Shown: piece after piece, positions 51,069-59,584 of the stretch
How positions within the stretch are numbered: position 1 is the first letter of the stretch
How the letters are laid out: the number at the start of each line of letters is the position of its first letter
Program-made: the position numbers and the translations under genes
Origin: Acidobacteriota bacterium
GTDB lineage: Bacteria > Acidobacteriota > Vicinamibacteria > Vicinamibacterales > 2-12-FULL-66-21
Direction of reading: 5' to 3'
Assembly: GCA_003222675.1 (NCBI GenBank)
Contig: QHWT01000079.1
Span: 1-64,000 of the forward strand
DNA: 64,000 nucleotides
Notes under the pieces: model-generated
Seen by the model: the letters and a program-made list of their open reading frames with translations, nothing else
Databases searched by the model: none
Told to the model about the DNA's origin: nothing

Positions 51069-51113
51069 ACCTTCCGGCTTCGGGCTTCCGGCTTCGGGCT
51101 TCAAGACATGAGC
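51069..51113. repeat. Word array CCGGCTTCGGGCTT
   Basis: GGCTTCCGGCTTCGGGCTT words repeat about four times between pfkA and the convergent thrC. They share the word with 19831-19910 and 54515-54547. Confidence 0.75.
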
Positions 51114-52295
51114 CTAAGCCAATACGTCCAAATATTTCAACGCACCGCCCGTATTGAAGATCACGACGCTGTCGGTGGGCTTCACGTCGCCACGTTTCAC
51201 GAGCATCTCCAGCGCGACGAGCGCGGCGCCGCCTTCGGGCGCCGCGCTGATCCCTTCCTTGCGTCCGAGGTCCCGCATTGCACGGACCATGTCCGCATCG
51301 GTGACGGCGAGGGCCGTGCCGCCGCTTTCGCGGATCGCGCGCAGCACGAGGAAGTCGCCGATCGCCTTGGGCACGCGCAAGCCGTCCGCGATCGTGCGGG
51401 CGTTGGGGAACATCTCGGACGTGTCGGCGCCCTGCTCGAAGGCGCGGACGATGGGCGCGCAGTGTTCGGCCTGGACCGATACCATCTTCGGGCGTCGGCC
51501 CGGCGCCTTCCAGCCGAGCGCTTCCATTTCCTCGAACGCCTTCCACATGCCGACCATGCCGGTACCGCCGCCGGTGGGATAGATGATCCAGTCGGGGAAC
51601 TGCCACGCGAGCTGTTCGCCGATCTCGAACGCCATCGTCTTCTTGCCCTCGATGCGGTACGGCTCCTTGAGCGTCGACACGTCGTACCAGCCGAGCGGCT
51701 TGCCTATTTCCGCCGCAATGCGGCCGGCATCCGTGATCAGGCCGTCGACCAGCGTGACCTCGGCGCCATACAGCTCGCATTCGCGGATGAACGGCACCTT
51801 CACGTCCTTCGGCATGAACGCGCGGGCGTTGATGCCGGCTGCCGCCGCATAGGCGGCCGTCGCGTTCGCCGCGTTGCCGGCGGACGGCACGGAAAGCGTT
51901 CGCGCGCCGAGATACATCGCGCGCGTCACGGCGGCGGAGAGGCCCCGCGCCTTGAACGAGTTGGTTGGATTGAGCGACTCATCTTTCACGAACAACCGCG
52001 TGAGTCCCAGATCGCGGGCGAGCCGCTCGGCGCGGATCAGCGGCGTCCAGCCCTCGCCGAGCGTGATGGGCGCTTCGCCGTCGAAGAGCGGGAGCACCTC
52101 TCGGTACCGCCACATGTTCGGCTCGCGCGCGGCGAGCGAGTCCTGCCACACCTTCGACAGCGGCGCCCGCGCCGCGGCGAGATCGTACCGCGCGAGCAGC
52201 GGAGCGCCGCACGTGCACAGATGCTGTTCTTTGCGAGGATCGTACGGCGCAGCGCCGCACGGGACACTGCATTCGAGGTGGGTGAAATACGACAT
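51114..52295 (-). CDS. thrC: Threonine synthase
   Basis: A 393-aa PLP enzyme converting phosphohomoserine to threonine. It starts with a zinc-ribbon-like N-terminus (HLECSVPCG, HLCTCGAPL), then LGEGWTPLIRAERLARDLGLTRLFVKDESLNPTNSFKARG with the PLP lysine in NSFKARG, and later PTGGGTGMVGMWKAF. The N-terminal cysteine pairs are typical of the class II-like threonine synthases of many bacteria. Confidence 0.92.
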   Translation of the reverse strand: MSYFTHLECSVPCGAAPYDPRKEQHLCTCGAPLLARYDLAAARAPLSKVWQDSLAAREPNMWRYREVLPLFDGEAPITLGEGWTPLIRAERLARDLGLTRLFVKDESLNPTNSFKARGLSAAVTRAMYLGARTLSVPSAGNAANATAAYAAAAGINARAFMPKDVKVPFIRECELYGAEVTLVDGLITDAGRIAAEIGKPLGWYDVSTLKEPYRIEGKKTMAFEIGEQLAWQFPDWIIYPTGGGTGMVGMWKAFEEMEALGWKAPGRRPKMVSVQAEHCAPIVRAFEQGADTSEMFPNARTIADGLRVPKAIGDFLVLRAIRESGGTALAVTDADMVRAMRDLGRKEGISAAPEGGAALVALEMLVKRGDVKPTDSVVIFNTGGALKYLDVLA

Positions 52296-52381
52296 CGTGT
52301 CAATGCTCGATGATCAATGCTCAATGTTCAACCAACCCCGTTCTCTGGTTGCACCATTGAGCGTTGGACATTGAGCATTAG
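52296..52381. repeat. Word repeat with inverted halves (CAATGCTCAATGTTCAACC / CATTGAGCATT)
   Basis: The left half (about 52299-52325) reads TCAATGCTCGATGATCAATGC with GCTCAATGTTCAACC; the right half (about 52340-52379) reads GGTTGCACC, ATTGAGCGTTGG, ACATTGAGCATTAG. They are reverse complements with a short loop. The unit lies between frr and thrC and may end transcription from the ribosomal string. Confidence 0.82.
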
Positions 52382-52951
52382 TTATTTGCCGAGCAGCTCG
52401 CCGTCCTTCTTCTTCTGGATGTCGTCGATGAGCGCGATGTGCTGGTCGGTGATCTTCTGCACGTCGTCGAGGCCGCGCCGCTCGTCGTCTTCGGAGATCT
52501 TGTGATCCTTCAGCAGTTTCTTCAGCTTCTCGTTCGCCTCGCGGCGCACCTGGCGGACGCCGTTGCGTCCTTCCTCCGCATATTTGTGTACGAGCTTCGA
52601 GAGCTCCTTGCGGCGCTCCTCGGTGAGCGCGGGGAGCGGAATCCGCACGACCTTGCCGTCATTGGTCGGGTTGAGTCCCAGATTCGAACCGCGGATCGCC
52701 CGTTCGACGGCGCCCATCAGCGATGGATCGAACGGCGTCGCCAGGATCATCGTCGGCTCCGGGATCGAGAGCGAGGCGACCTGATTGATCGGCATCATCG
52801 AGCCGTACGCTTCCACGTGCACGGCGTCGAGGATGTTCACGGACGCGCGCCCCGTGCGCACCCCGCCGAGCTCGCGTCGCACGTGCTCGATATGTCCGTC
52901 CATGCGCTTCTTGACTTCCGCGGACACGCTTTTCAGATCGGTCGCTTCCAT
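52382..52951 (-). CDS. frr: Ribosome recycling factor
   Basis: A 189-aa protein with the two-domain RRF sequence: HVRRELGGVRTGRASVNILDAVHVEAYGS and LNPTNDGKVVRIPLPALTEERRKELSKLVHKYAEEGRNGVRQVRREANEKLKKL. It separates post-termination ribosomes with EF-G. It is directly after pyrH, the common order. Confidence 0.96.
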   Translation of the reverse strand: MEATDLKSVSAEVKKRMDGHIEHVRRELGGVRTGRASVNILDAVHVEAYGSMMPINQVASLSIPEPTMILATPFDPSLMGAVERAIRGSNLGLNPTNDGKVVRIPLPALTEERRKELSKLVHKYAEEGRNGVRQVRREANEKLKKLLKDHKISEDDERRGLDDVQKITDQHIALIDDIQKKKDGELLGK

Positions 52952-52957
52952 GTCAAC

Positions 52958-53674
52958 TCACTCCGGCTTGACCAGCGTGCCGACGGCATCGCCCATCACC
53001 ACGCGGCGCAGGTTGCCCGCGGTGCGCAGGTTGAACACGACGATCGGCAGGCGGTTATCCATGCAGAGGGAAATCGCGGTCGCATCCATGACCTTCAGCC
53101 CCTGCTCGAGGACCTTCAGATACGAAATGGAATCGTACTTCGTGGCATCGCGGTGAATCATCGGGTCGGCGGTGTAGATGCCGTCGACCTTGGTGCCCTT
53201 GAGGATGACGTCCGCCCTCATCTCCATGGCGCGGAGCGCGGCCGCGGTGTCTGTGGTGAAGTAGGGGTTGCCGGTGCCGGCGGCGAAGACGACGACGCGC
53301 CCCTTTTCGAGGTGACGCACCGCACGGCGGCGGATGAAAGGTTCAGCGACGGCGCGCATTTCGATCGCCGTCGCGACGCGCGTGTTGACGCCCACGTGCT
53401 CGAGCGCATCCTGCAGCGCCAGCGCGTTGATGACCGTCGCGAGCATGCCCATGTAGTCGGCGGTCGCGCGATCCATGCCTTTCGCGCTCGCCGCCAGCCC
53501 GCGAAACAGGTTGCCGCCCCCGATGACGACGCCGACCTGGACGCCGAGCTGCTGGATCTCCGAGATATCCTTCGCGATCTGCGTGGTGACGCCGGGATCG
53601 ATCCCGAACGCCTGTTCCCCCATGAGCGCTTCGCCGGAGAGCTTCAGCAGGATGCGACGGTAACTCGGGTCCAT
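52958..53674 (-). CDS. pyrH: UMP kinase
   Basis: A 238-aa amino-acid kinase-fold enzyme that phosphorylates [37 protein letters not shown]-less [41 protein letters not shown] and [11 protein letters not shown] identify it. It is placed between tsf and frr, as in many bacteria. Confidence 0.96.
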   Translation of the reverse strand: MDPSYRRILLKLSGEALMGEQAFGIDPGVTTQIAKDISEIQQLGVQVGVVIGGGNLFRGLAASAKGMDRATADYMGMLATVINALALQDALEHVGVNTRVATAIEMRAVAEPFIRRRAVRHLEKGRVVVFAAGTGNPYFTTDTAAALRAMEMRADVILKGTKVDGIYTADPMIHRDATKYDSISYLKVLEQGLKVMDATAISLCMDNRLPIVVFNLRTAGNLRRVVMGDAVGTLVKPE

Positions 53675-53829
53675 CCCGACAAGTATAGCTGTGGATTTGC
53701 TGATTCAGTGATTCAGGGGATTTGGTGATTTCTCATCGCACGCGCTACCGCGCCTGCATATAAATCGCGCGGGCGGTAGCCCGCGCATGCTGAATCACCA
53801 AATCACCAGATCAGAAAATCACGAAATCG
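53675..53829. repeat. Nested inverted repeats between tsf and pyrH
   Basis: Outer pair: left TGATTCAGTGATTCAGGGG, ATTTGGTGATT (about 53699-53729) against right GCTGAATCACCAAATCACC, GATCAGAAAATCACGAAATC (about 53789-53828). Inner pair: CTACCGCGC against GCGCGGGCGGTAG around 53745-53777, with GCGCGGGCGGTAGCCCGCGC. A long stem is possible in the mRNA. The same words occur at 17812-17885. Confidence 0.85.
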
Positions 53830-54447
53830 CTACGCGCTCTGTTCGCCGACCTTCATGCGAACGAAGCGCGAGATGGAAATGTTCTCACCCAGCTTCGCGA
53901 CGGCCGCGGTGACGAGCGCGCCGATCGTCGTTTTGGGATCGCGGATCGATGCCTGGTCGAGCAGCACGAACTGCTCGTAGAAGCTGTTCAACTTGCCCTC
54001 GATGATCTTGTTGAGGACCTCCGCAGGCTTCTTCTGGGCCGCCATCTGCGCGCGGTAGATGTCGCGCTCGCGCTCGAGTACGTCGGCCGGGACCTCCTCG
54101 CGGCGGACGTAGGTCGGGTTCGCGGCGGCGATGTGCATCGCGACTTCCTTCACCAGATTCTGGAAGTCATCGGTGCGGGCCACGAAATCCGATTCGCAGT
54201 TCACCTCCACCAGGACGCCGATCTTGCCGCCCATGTGGATGTAATGGCCGATGATGCCTTCCGAGGTCGAGCGGCCCGCCTTCTTCGCCGCCTGCGCGAG
54301 CCCCCGCTTGCGGAGCAGCGTGGTGGCGGCCTCGAGGTCGCCCTTCGCCTCGGTCAACGCGGCCTTGCACTCCATCATGCCCGCGCCCGTGATGTCGCGA
54401 AGCTTCTTCACCATGGCTGCCGTGATGTCCATCGCTGTCGTCTCCAT
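53830..54447 (-). CDS. tsf: Elongation factor Ts
   Basis: A 205-aa nucleotide-exchange factor for EF-Tu. DITAAMVKKLRDITGAGMMECKAALTEAKGDLEAATTLLRKRG is the N-terminal domain; HMGGKIGVLVEVNCESDFVARTDDF follows. It is short compared with E. coli but typical of many phyla. The ATG at 54447 has GGAGAG 6 bp upstream; the next Met at 54432 is an alternative. Confidence 0.93.
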   Translation of the reverse strand: METTAMDITAAMVKKLRDITGAGMMECKAALTEAKGDLEAATTLLRKRGLAQAAKKAGRSTSEGIIGHYIHMGGKIGVLVEVNCESDFVARTDDFQNLVKEVAMHIAAANPTYVRREEVPADVLERERDIYRAQMAAQKKPAEVLNKIIEGKLNSFYEQFVLLDQASIRDPKTTIGALVTAAVAKLGENISISRFVRMKVGEQSA

Positions 54448-54549
54448 CGGTACTCTCCGTACGCGAAAGCGCCGGCCCATCGATCAGGCCGGCGTCGCAA
54501 AAACTGAATTCTAAAACCCGAGGCCTGAAGCCTGGAGCCTGAAGCCCTC
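54448..54549. repeat. Word array CTGAAGCCTGGAGCC between rpsB and tsf
   Basis: AGGCCTGAAGCCTGGAGCCTGAAGCC words lie at about 54515-54547; they belong to the same family as 19831-19910 and 51069-51113. The left part of the spacer holds a CGGCCTGATCGATGGGCCGG-like imperfect hairpin (about 54472-54492). Confidence 0.65.
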
Positions 54550-55356
54550 TTACACCGACGCCGGAGAGGTCGCCTGCTCAGGACGCGCGGCGGGGCGGGC
54601 CGACCGCGCGCGCCGGTTGCGCTCGTCGCCGCCTTCACCCTCGGGGCCGCTGTCGTCTGCCTGAGCCGACTCGCGCACGCCGCGGCCCGACATCACCGCG
54701 TCGGCAATCCTGGACGCGAACAGCCGGATCGCGCGCAGCGCGTCGTCGTTGCCGGGGATCACATAATTGACTTCGTCGGGATCGCAGTTGGTGTCCACCA
54801 CGCCGATCACCGGAATCTTCAGCTTGCGCGCCTCGTCGACCGCGATCTTCTCCTTGCGGGTATCGACGACGAAGAGCGCGTCGGGCAGCCGTGACATGTG
54901 GCGAATGCCTTCGAGGTTCTTCTGCAGCTTGCGCTTTTCCTTCTCGAGCTGCGCGATTTCCTTCTTCGAGAGCGTCTCGTAACGGCCGTCGGTTTCCATC
55001 GCCTCGAGGTCGCGGAGTCGCGCGAGGCTGCGCTGAATCGTCGAAAAGTTCGTCAACAGGCCTCCGAGCCAGCGCTGGTTCACGAAGAACATCCCGCTGC
55101 GCTGCGCCTCCTCGGCAATCGCGTCCTGCGCCTGCCGCTTCGTCCCGACGAAGAGGACCGTGCGCCCATCGGCCGCCAGATTGTGGACGAACTCCTCCGC
55201 GTCGCGGAACAGTTTTGCCGTCTTGGCCAGGTCGATGATGTAGATGCCGTTCCGCTCACCGAAGATGTATTTCTTCATCTTCGGGTTCCAGCGCTTGGTC
55301 TGGTGGCCGAAGTGGACGCCGGCCTCCAGCAAATCCTTCAACGCGATACCACTCAA
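54550..55356 (-). CDS. rpsB: 30S ribosomal protein uS2
   Basis: A 268-aa ribosomal protein: [42 protein letters not shown], then [26 protein letters not shown]. The C-terminal tail after residue 240 is long and charged. A good GGGAGGG ribosome-binding site lies inside the longer ATG frame (55368), just before a TTG at 55356, so I take the TTG as the true start; the ATG (which overlaps the rpsI stop) remains possible. Confidence 0.93.
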   Translation of the reverse strand: MSGIALKDLLEAGVHFGHQTKRWNPKMKKYIFGERNGIYIIDLAKTAKLFRDAEEFVHNLAADGRTVLFVGTKRQAQDAIAEEAQRSGMFFVNQRWLGGLLTNFSTIQRSLARLRDLEAMETDGRYETLSKKEIAQLEKEKRKLQKNLEGIRHMSRLPDALFVVDTRKEKIAVDEARKLKIPVIGVVDTNCDPDEVNYVIPGNDDALRAIRLFASRIADAVMSGRGVRESAQADDSGPEGEGGDERNRRARSARPAARPEQATSPASV

Positions 55357-55367
55357 GCTCCCTCCCA

Positions 55368-55763
55368 TTACCGTTTGCTGAACTGGAAACGCTTGCGCGC
55401 CCCCTTCTGCCCGTACTTCTTGCGCTCCTTGATACGCGCGTCGCGCGTCAGGAAGCCTTCCTTCTTGAGCCGCGGCCGCAGCTCGAGGTTGTACTCAACG
55501 AGCGCGCGCGCGATGCCGAGGCGCAGCGCGCCGGCCTGGCCGGCAATGCCGCCGCCCGCAATCGTCGCGAGCACGTCGAACTTATCGGACGTTTCGGTGA
55601 CGAGCAGCGGCTGTTTGATCTGGGTACGGAGCGCTTCGGTGGGGAAGGCCTGTTCGATCGGCTTGTGGTTGATCGTCAGGGTTCCGGAACCGGGCCTCAG
55701 GAAAACGCGGGCCGTTGACGTTTTCCGGCGGCCGGTGCCGTAATACTGGATTGCTGCTGCCAC
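55368..55763 (-). CDS. rpsI: 30S ribosomal protein uS9
   Basis: A 131-aa protein: [51 protein letters not shown], and the C-terminal [24 protein letters not shown] with the usual R/K end that reaches the P-site. It follows rplM by 3 bp. Confidence 0.97.
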   Translation of the reverse strand: MAAAIQYYGTGRRKTSTARVFLRPGSGTLTINHKPIEQAFPTEALRTQIKQPLLVTETSDKFDVLATIAGGGIAGQAGALRLGIARALVEYNLELRPRLKKEGFLTRDARIKERKKYGQKGARKRFQFSKR

Positions 55764-55766
55764 GAC

Positions 55767-56216
55767 TTATGCGACCTCGCTCCTGCTGCTGACTTTTCTC
55801 GGCTGCGGCTTCTGCGCCGCGTGCGGGTGCTCGCCTCCCGCATAGACCTTGAGCTTGCGCCACATCGCTTCGCCCAGCTTCGTCTTGGGCAGCATGCCGC
55901 GCACGGCTTCCTCGACAATGCGGACCGGCTGCTTGGCACGGACGTCCTTCGCGCGCTCCTCGCGGACGCCGCCTTCGTAGCCGCTGTGATAGCGGTAAAC
56001 CTTCTGCTCTTCCTTCCGGCCGGTCAGCCGGACCTTGGCGGCGTTGACGATCACCACGTGATCGCCGGTATCAATGTGCGGCGTGTACACCGGCTTGTGC
56101 TTGCCCTGCAGCAGGCGCGCGGCTTCGGTCGCGACACGCCCGAGGACCTGCCCCCCGGCATCGATGACATGCCACCGGCGTTCGACACTGCCGGCCGTCG
56201 GAACAAACGAACCCAT
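55767..56216 (-). CDS. rplM: 50S ribosomal protein uL13
   Basis: A 149-aa protein with GSFVPTAGSVERRWHVIDAGGQVLGRVATEAARLLQGKHKPVYTPHIDTGDHVVIVNAAKVRLTGRK. It binds 23S rRNA early in assembly. It opens the rplM-rpsI-rpsB-tsf-pyrH-frr string and has a strong promoter about 100 bp upstream with a leader in which an autoregulatory structure could lie. Confidence 0.97.
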   Translation of the reverse strand: MGSFVPTAGSVERRWHVIDAGGQVLGRVATEAARLLQGKHKPVYTPHIDTGDHVVIVNAAKVRLTGRKEEQKVYRYHSGYEGGVREERAKDVRAKQPVRIVEEAVRGMLPKTKLGEAMWRKLKVYAGGEHPHAAQKPQPRKVSSRSEVA

Positions 56217-56315
56217 GAGATCCTCTCGGCCTCCGCTGAAGCCTCCCGACCGCCGGCCATAGCTTGGCAGAGCAAGCGCAGCCGGTCAGCCCTTATCAAA
56301 GGACGGCAAACCAAA

Positions 56316-56344
56316 AGGATACTGGTGATTAGCGAGATTGTCAA
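56316..56344 (-). promoter_or_regulatory. Strong sigma-70 promoter for the rplM string
   Basis: On the minus strand TTGACA (56339-56344), a 17-bp spacer and TATCCT (56316-56321) sit about 100 bp before the rplM ATG. The hexamer and spacing are near ideal. Confidence 0.85.
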
Positions 56345-56493
56345 CCGACGGGACGAGGTGGTAACGCGGGTTCCCCGCAAGGAATTACATATCCGTTGGT
56401 CACGTACACTTTCGTTGTCACTCCCGACGTTCCGCCGGGCCCCCCGGATGCCAGATTTGCGCAATTCTGCCGAATTTGCATGGCTCTGCGCTA

Positions 56494-56509
56494 TGGCATC
56501 TGAGTTGCC
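56494..56509 (+). promoter_or_regulatory. Sigma-54-type promoter candidate upstream of pilM
   Basis: TGGCAT-CTGAG-TTGCC matches the -24/-12 consensus TGGCAYR-N4-TTGCW at 14 of 16 positions, with GG and GC in the right register. It lies about 140 bp before the pilM GTG and points toward it. Confidence 0.55.
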
Positions 56510-56647
56510 GATGAGGTCCCGCCGATAAGCACAGCAATTCAGCGGGAAGGATCGGGTGTTGTGTCGAATAGGACACGCACTGATGGTGCTGCGAGCAGGC
56601 GCCTTTCCGACAACCAGTTGCGCGGATTCGCAGGATAGGACACCAAG

Positions 56648-57706
56648 GTGTTTCGCAAAGCGAAGGCTCTGGTCGGCTTGGACATCGGCTCGAGCGCAGT
56701 CAAAGCGGTCGAGCTGAAGTCCGCCGGCAAGGTTTACAAAGTCACCGGCTTTGGCAGCGAGCCCATCCCGCCCGACAGCATTGTCGACGGCGCGATCATC
56801 GATGCGGCGGCGGTCGCGGACGCGATCCGCCGTCTGTTCGACACGCGCGGGATCAAGACGAAAGAGGTCGCGGCGTCGCTCTCGGGCAATGCCGTCATCG
56901 TGAAGAAGATCACCCTGCCGGTGATGACCGAGGCGGAGCTCGCCGAGTCGATCTACTGGGAGGCGGAGCAGTACATCCCCTTCGACATCCAGGACGTCAA
57001 TCTCGATTACCAGATCCTCGACAAGGGTGACGCGTCCGGCGGGAAGACCATGGACGTCCTTCTCGTCGCGGCGAAGAAGGAAAAGATCGCGGACTATACC
57101 GGCGTCATCGCGCAGGCAGGACGCACGGCGGTCGTCGTCGACGTCGATGCCTTCGCGCTGCAGAACGCCTACGAAGCGAACTACGGCATCCAGCCGGGGT
57201 CCGTCATCGTCCTGCTGAATGCCGGCGCGAGCGCGACCAACATCAACATCCTTCAAGGCGATCAGTCGGTCTTCACGCGCGACATCTCGATCGGCGGCAA
57301 CGCCTACACGGAAGCGCTGCAGCGCGAGCTGAGCCTTCCACACGAAAGCGCCGACACGCTCAAGCGCGGCCTGCCGGTCGACGGCACGTCGTACGACGAT
57401 GCGAAGCCCGTTCTGCGCGCGGTCACCGAGAACATGATGCTGGAGATCCAGAAGACGTTCGACTTCTTCAAAGCGACCGCGGCGTCCGATCGCATCGATC
57501 GCATCGTGCTGAGCGGCGGCGCGTCGCGCGCGGAAGCCTTCACCGAGATGCTCACGGAGCGCTTCGAAGCGCCCGTCGAATCCTTCGATCCGTTCAAGAA
57601 GATCGGCTTCGAGGGGAAGAAGGTCCAGGCGGACGCGTCGGGCGACGTTGCGCCGACGGCGGCGGTCGCTGTCGGTCTCGCGCTTCGTCGGATGGGCGAC
57701 CGATGA
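56648..57706 (+). CDS. pilM: Type IV pilus assembly protein PilM
   Basis: A 352-aa actin-like cytoplasmic protein. FRKAKALVGLDIGSSAVKAVELK is the actin-type phosphate loop, and RIVLSGGASRAEAFTEMLTERFEAPVESFDPFKKI is a typical C-terminal nucleotide site. It links PilN to the cytoplasmic face of the pilus machine. GTG start. It leads pilMNOPQ, with ATGA overlap with pilN. Confidence 0.95.
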   Translation: MFRKAKALVGLDIGSSAVKAVELKSAGKVYKVTGFGSEPIPPDSIVDGAIIDAAAVADAIRRLFDTRGIKTKEVAASLSGNAVIVKKITLPVMTEAELAESIYWEAEQYIPFDIQDVNLDYQILDKGDASGGKTMDVLLVAAKKEKIADYTGVIAQAGRTAVVVDVDAFALQNAYEANYGIQPGSVIVLLNAGASATNINILQGDQSVFTRDISIGGNAYTEALQRELSLPHESADTLKRGLPVDGTSYDDAKPVLRAVTENMMLEIQKTFDFFKATAASDRIDRIVLSGGASRAEAFTEMLTERFEAPVESFDPFKKIGFEGKKVQADASGDVAPTAAVAVGLALRRMGDR

Positions 57707-58332
57707 TTCGCATCAATCTCCTCGCCGTCGAGCGCGGCACCAAACGCAGCACTCCGGCCGCGCGCACCGCGATCACTCCAGGGCAGCGCGTCACGATTGG
57801 CGCGAGCCTGATCCTGCTCGTGACGGTGCTCGGCATCGGCTGGTGGTTCTGGTCGCTGCGCATGCACTCTGCGCAGCTCGACGAGGACATCGCGCGCGCC
57901 GAAACCGAGACGCAGCAGTTGCGCTCCGTCCTCGCGCAGGTCCAGAAGTTCGAGACCCGCAAGGCGCAGCTGCAGCAGCGCGTGACGCTGATTGAGCAGT
58001 TGCGCAAGGGACAGTTGGGGCCGGTGCACCTGCTCGATGAAGTGAGCAAGAGCATCCCGGATCGGTTGTGGCTGATCACGATGGCGCAGCAGGCGGACGC
58101 GTTCACGATCGAGGGACAGACCACGTCGCTCACCTCGCTGTCCGATTTTGTCTCGAATCTCGAGGCGAGCACCTGGTTCAAGCGTCCGGTGGAGATCGTG
58201 GACAGCACGGTGCAGCCGAACTCGCAGACCGGTGACGTGGTGCGGTTCACGATTCGCGCGAATTTCAACAATCAGGATCTGGCGCCGAAGCCGCCCGTCG
58301 CGCCGCGGCCGCCGGCGCCGCCGGCGCATTAG
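57703..58332 (+). CDS. pilN: Type IV pilus assembly protein PilN
   Basis: A 209-aa inner-membrane protein. A short cytoplasmic start with the conserved IRINLLAVERG (which binds PilM) precedes one transmembrane helix (TIGASLILLVTVLGIGWWFWSL), a coiled coil (QLDEDIARAETETQQLRSVLAQVQKFE) and a ferredoxin-like domain. The end is proline-rich. Confidence 0.94.
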   Translation: MIRINLLAVERGTKRSTPAARTAITPGQRVTIGASLILLVTVLGIGWWFWSLRMHSAQLDEDIARAETETQQLRSVLAQVQKFETRKAQLQQRVTLIEQLRKGQLGPVHLLDEVSKSIPDRLWLITMAQQADAFTIEGQTTSLTSLSDFVSNLEASTWFKRPVEIVDSTVQPNSQTGDVVRFTIRANFNNQDLAPKPPVAPRPPAPPAH

Positions 58333-58367
58333 CGCGGGCGCGTCGTACCGACAGCCAGGCAGGATAC

Positions 58368-58967
58368 ATGGATATCTCGCTCACAAAGCTTCCGTGGTAT
58401 GGCCAGATCGGCGCGTTCCTCGTCGTCTGCGCCGGCGCCGTCTTCGGGTTCTGGAACTTCTATGTCAGCGAAGTGCAGATCGACATCGCGCTGCGCCAGA
58501 CGCACTTGAACGCGCTGAGGCTGGACATCAACAAGGGTGTCGCGACGGCGCGTCGCCTTCCGGAGTTCGAATCGCAGGTGACGGACCTGGAGCACCGCCT
58601 CGAGAGCCTTCGCAACGTGCTGCCCGAGCAGAAGGACGTGGCGGACACGCTTCGTCGGCTGCAGGGACTGGCGACGCAGTCGAACCTGACGATCCTGCGC
58701 TTCACGCCGGCGCCGCAGAAGCAGCTGCCGCTCTACGCGGAAGTGCCGTACCGGCTGGCGGTCGACGGCACGTATCACAACCTCGGTCAGTTCTTCGATC
58801 GAGTGAGCAAGTTTCCTCGGATCATCAACGTCAACGACATTGGGATCCGCGCCAAGGGAAGTCCCGAACCGAACTCCACGGTCACCGCCGAATGCACGGC
58901 GACGACGTTCGTGCTGGCGGAAGGGGTCAAGGGAGGCCGCGGCGCTGGGCCCGGGGTGCCACGGTAA
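58368..58967 (+). CDS. pilO: Type IV pilus assembly protein PilO
   Basis: A 199-aa protein with a transmembrane helix near the N-terminus (WYGQIGAFLVVCAGAVFGFWNFYV), a coiled coil (NKGVATARRLPEFESQVTDLEHRLESLRNVLPEQKDV) and a periplasmic domain (DGTYHNLGQFFDRVSKFPRIINVNDI). It pairs with PilN. Its TAA overlaps the pilP ATG as TAATG. Confidence 0.94.
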   Translation: MDISLTKLPWYGQIGAFLVVCAGAVFGFWNFYVSEVQIDIALRQTHLNALRLDINKGVATARRLPEFESQVTDLEHRLESLRNVLPEQKDVADTLRRLQGLATQSNLTILRFTPAPQKQLPLYAEVPYRLAVDGTYHNLGQFFDRVSKFPRIINVNDIGIRAKGSPEPNSTVTAECTATTFVLAEGVKGGRGAGPGVPR

Positions 58968-59584
58968 TGCCTCTGTTGATCGCACTACTCATGCTCGGTC
59001 AGGCGGCGCAGGCGCCCGCGGCGATTGCCGCGGCGAAGAACGCGTCGGCGCAGGTCTCCGCGGCGCAGAAGAAGAACTCCGAGGCGCTCGAGCCGCATCC
59101 GCAGGCCCCTACGACGAGCTCGCAGGCCGCGCCGCAGCCCGGCGTGCAAGCGTCCGGGGCGCCTGCTCTCTCGACAAGCCCAGGGCAGGCGGCCGAAGCG
59201 TCAGTCCCTTCGTCAGGTGCAGGGCAGGCGTCGCAGGGCGCGTACACGTACGACCCGAGTGGGCGGCGCGATCCGTTCGTGAGCCTGCTGCTGGGTGGCG
59301 GTGAGACGCGCCCGAGCGGCGCCTCGCGACCCCCTGGATTGCCCGGCCTGTTGATTGGCGAGGTCAGCGTGAAGGGCGTGTTGAAGGCGAAGGGCAGCTT
59401 CGTCGCGATCCTGCAGTCGTCCGATACGAAGACCTATCTCGCGCACTCCGGCGACCGGGTGATGGATGGCACGGTGAAGTCGATTACGCAGGACGCGGTG
59501 GTGTTTTCACAGAACGTGAACGATCCGCTCTCGCTCGTGAAGCAGCGCGAGGTCAGGAAGACGATTCGGCCGGAGACCAGATGA
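58967..59584 (+). CDS. pilP: Type IV pilus assembly protein PilP
   Basis: A 205-aa protein. A short hydrophobic start (MPLLIALLMLGQAAQAPAA) acts as a signal; no lipobox Cys is seen, unlike classical PilP lipoproteins. A long Ala/Gln/Pro-rich linker leads to the HR domain YDPSGRRDPFVSLLL and GLLIGEVSVKGVLKAKGSFVAILQSSDTKTYLAHSGDRV. It connects PilNO to the secretin PilQ. The frame runs open from 58148, but ATG 58967 is the real start. Confidence 0.92.
   Translation: MPLLIALLMLGQAAQAPAAIAAAKNASAQVSAAQKKNSEALEPHPQAPTTSSQAAPQPGVQASGAPALSTSPGQAAEASVPSSGAGQASQGAYTYDPSGRRDPFVSLLLGGGETRPSGASRPPGLPGLLIGEVSVKGVLKAKGSFVAILQSSDTKTYLAHSGDRVMDGTVKSITQDAVVFSQNVNDPLSLVKQREVRKTIRPETR

Larger units (their letters stand above)
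56217..56647. other. Divergent promoter region of the ribosomal string and pilMNOPQ
   Basis: No gene is found in these 431 bp. The minus-strand promoter of rplM lies at 56316-56344, and a sigma-54-type site for pilM at 56494-56509. A GTAACGCGGGTTCCCCGC hairpin (about 56359-56377) and a CCGCCGGGCCCCCCGG-like stretch (about 56431-56448) could be structured. Confidence 0.5.

Noticed and set aside
57594-58329. Minus-strand open frames opposite pilN and pilM
   Set aside because: Shadows of high-GC coding; the plus-strand PilM and PilN proteins are clear.
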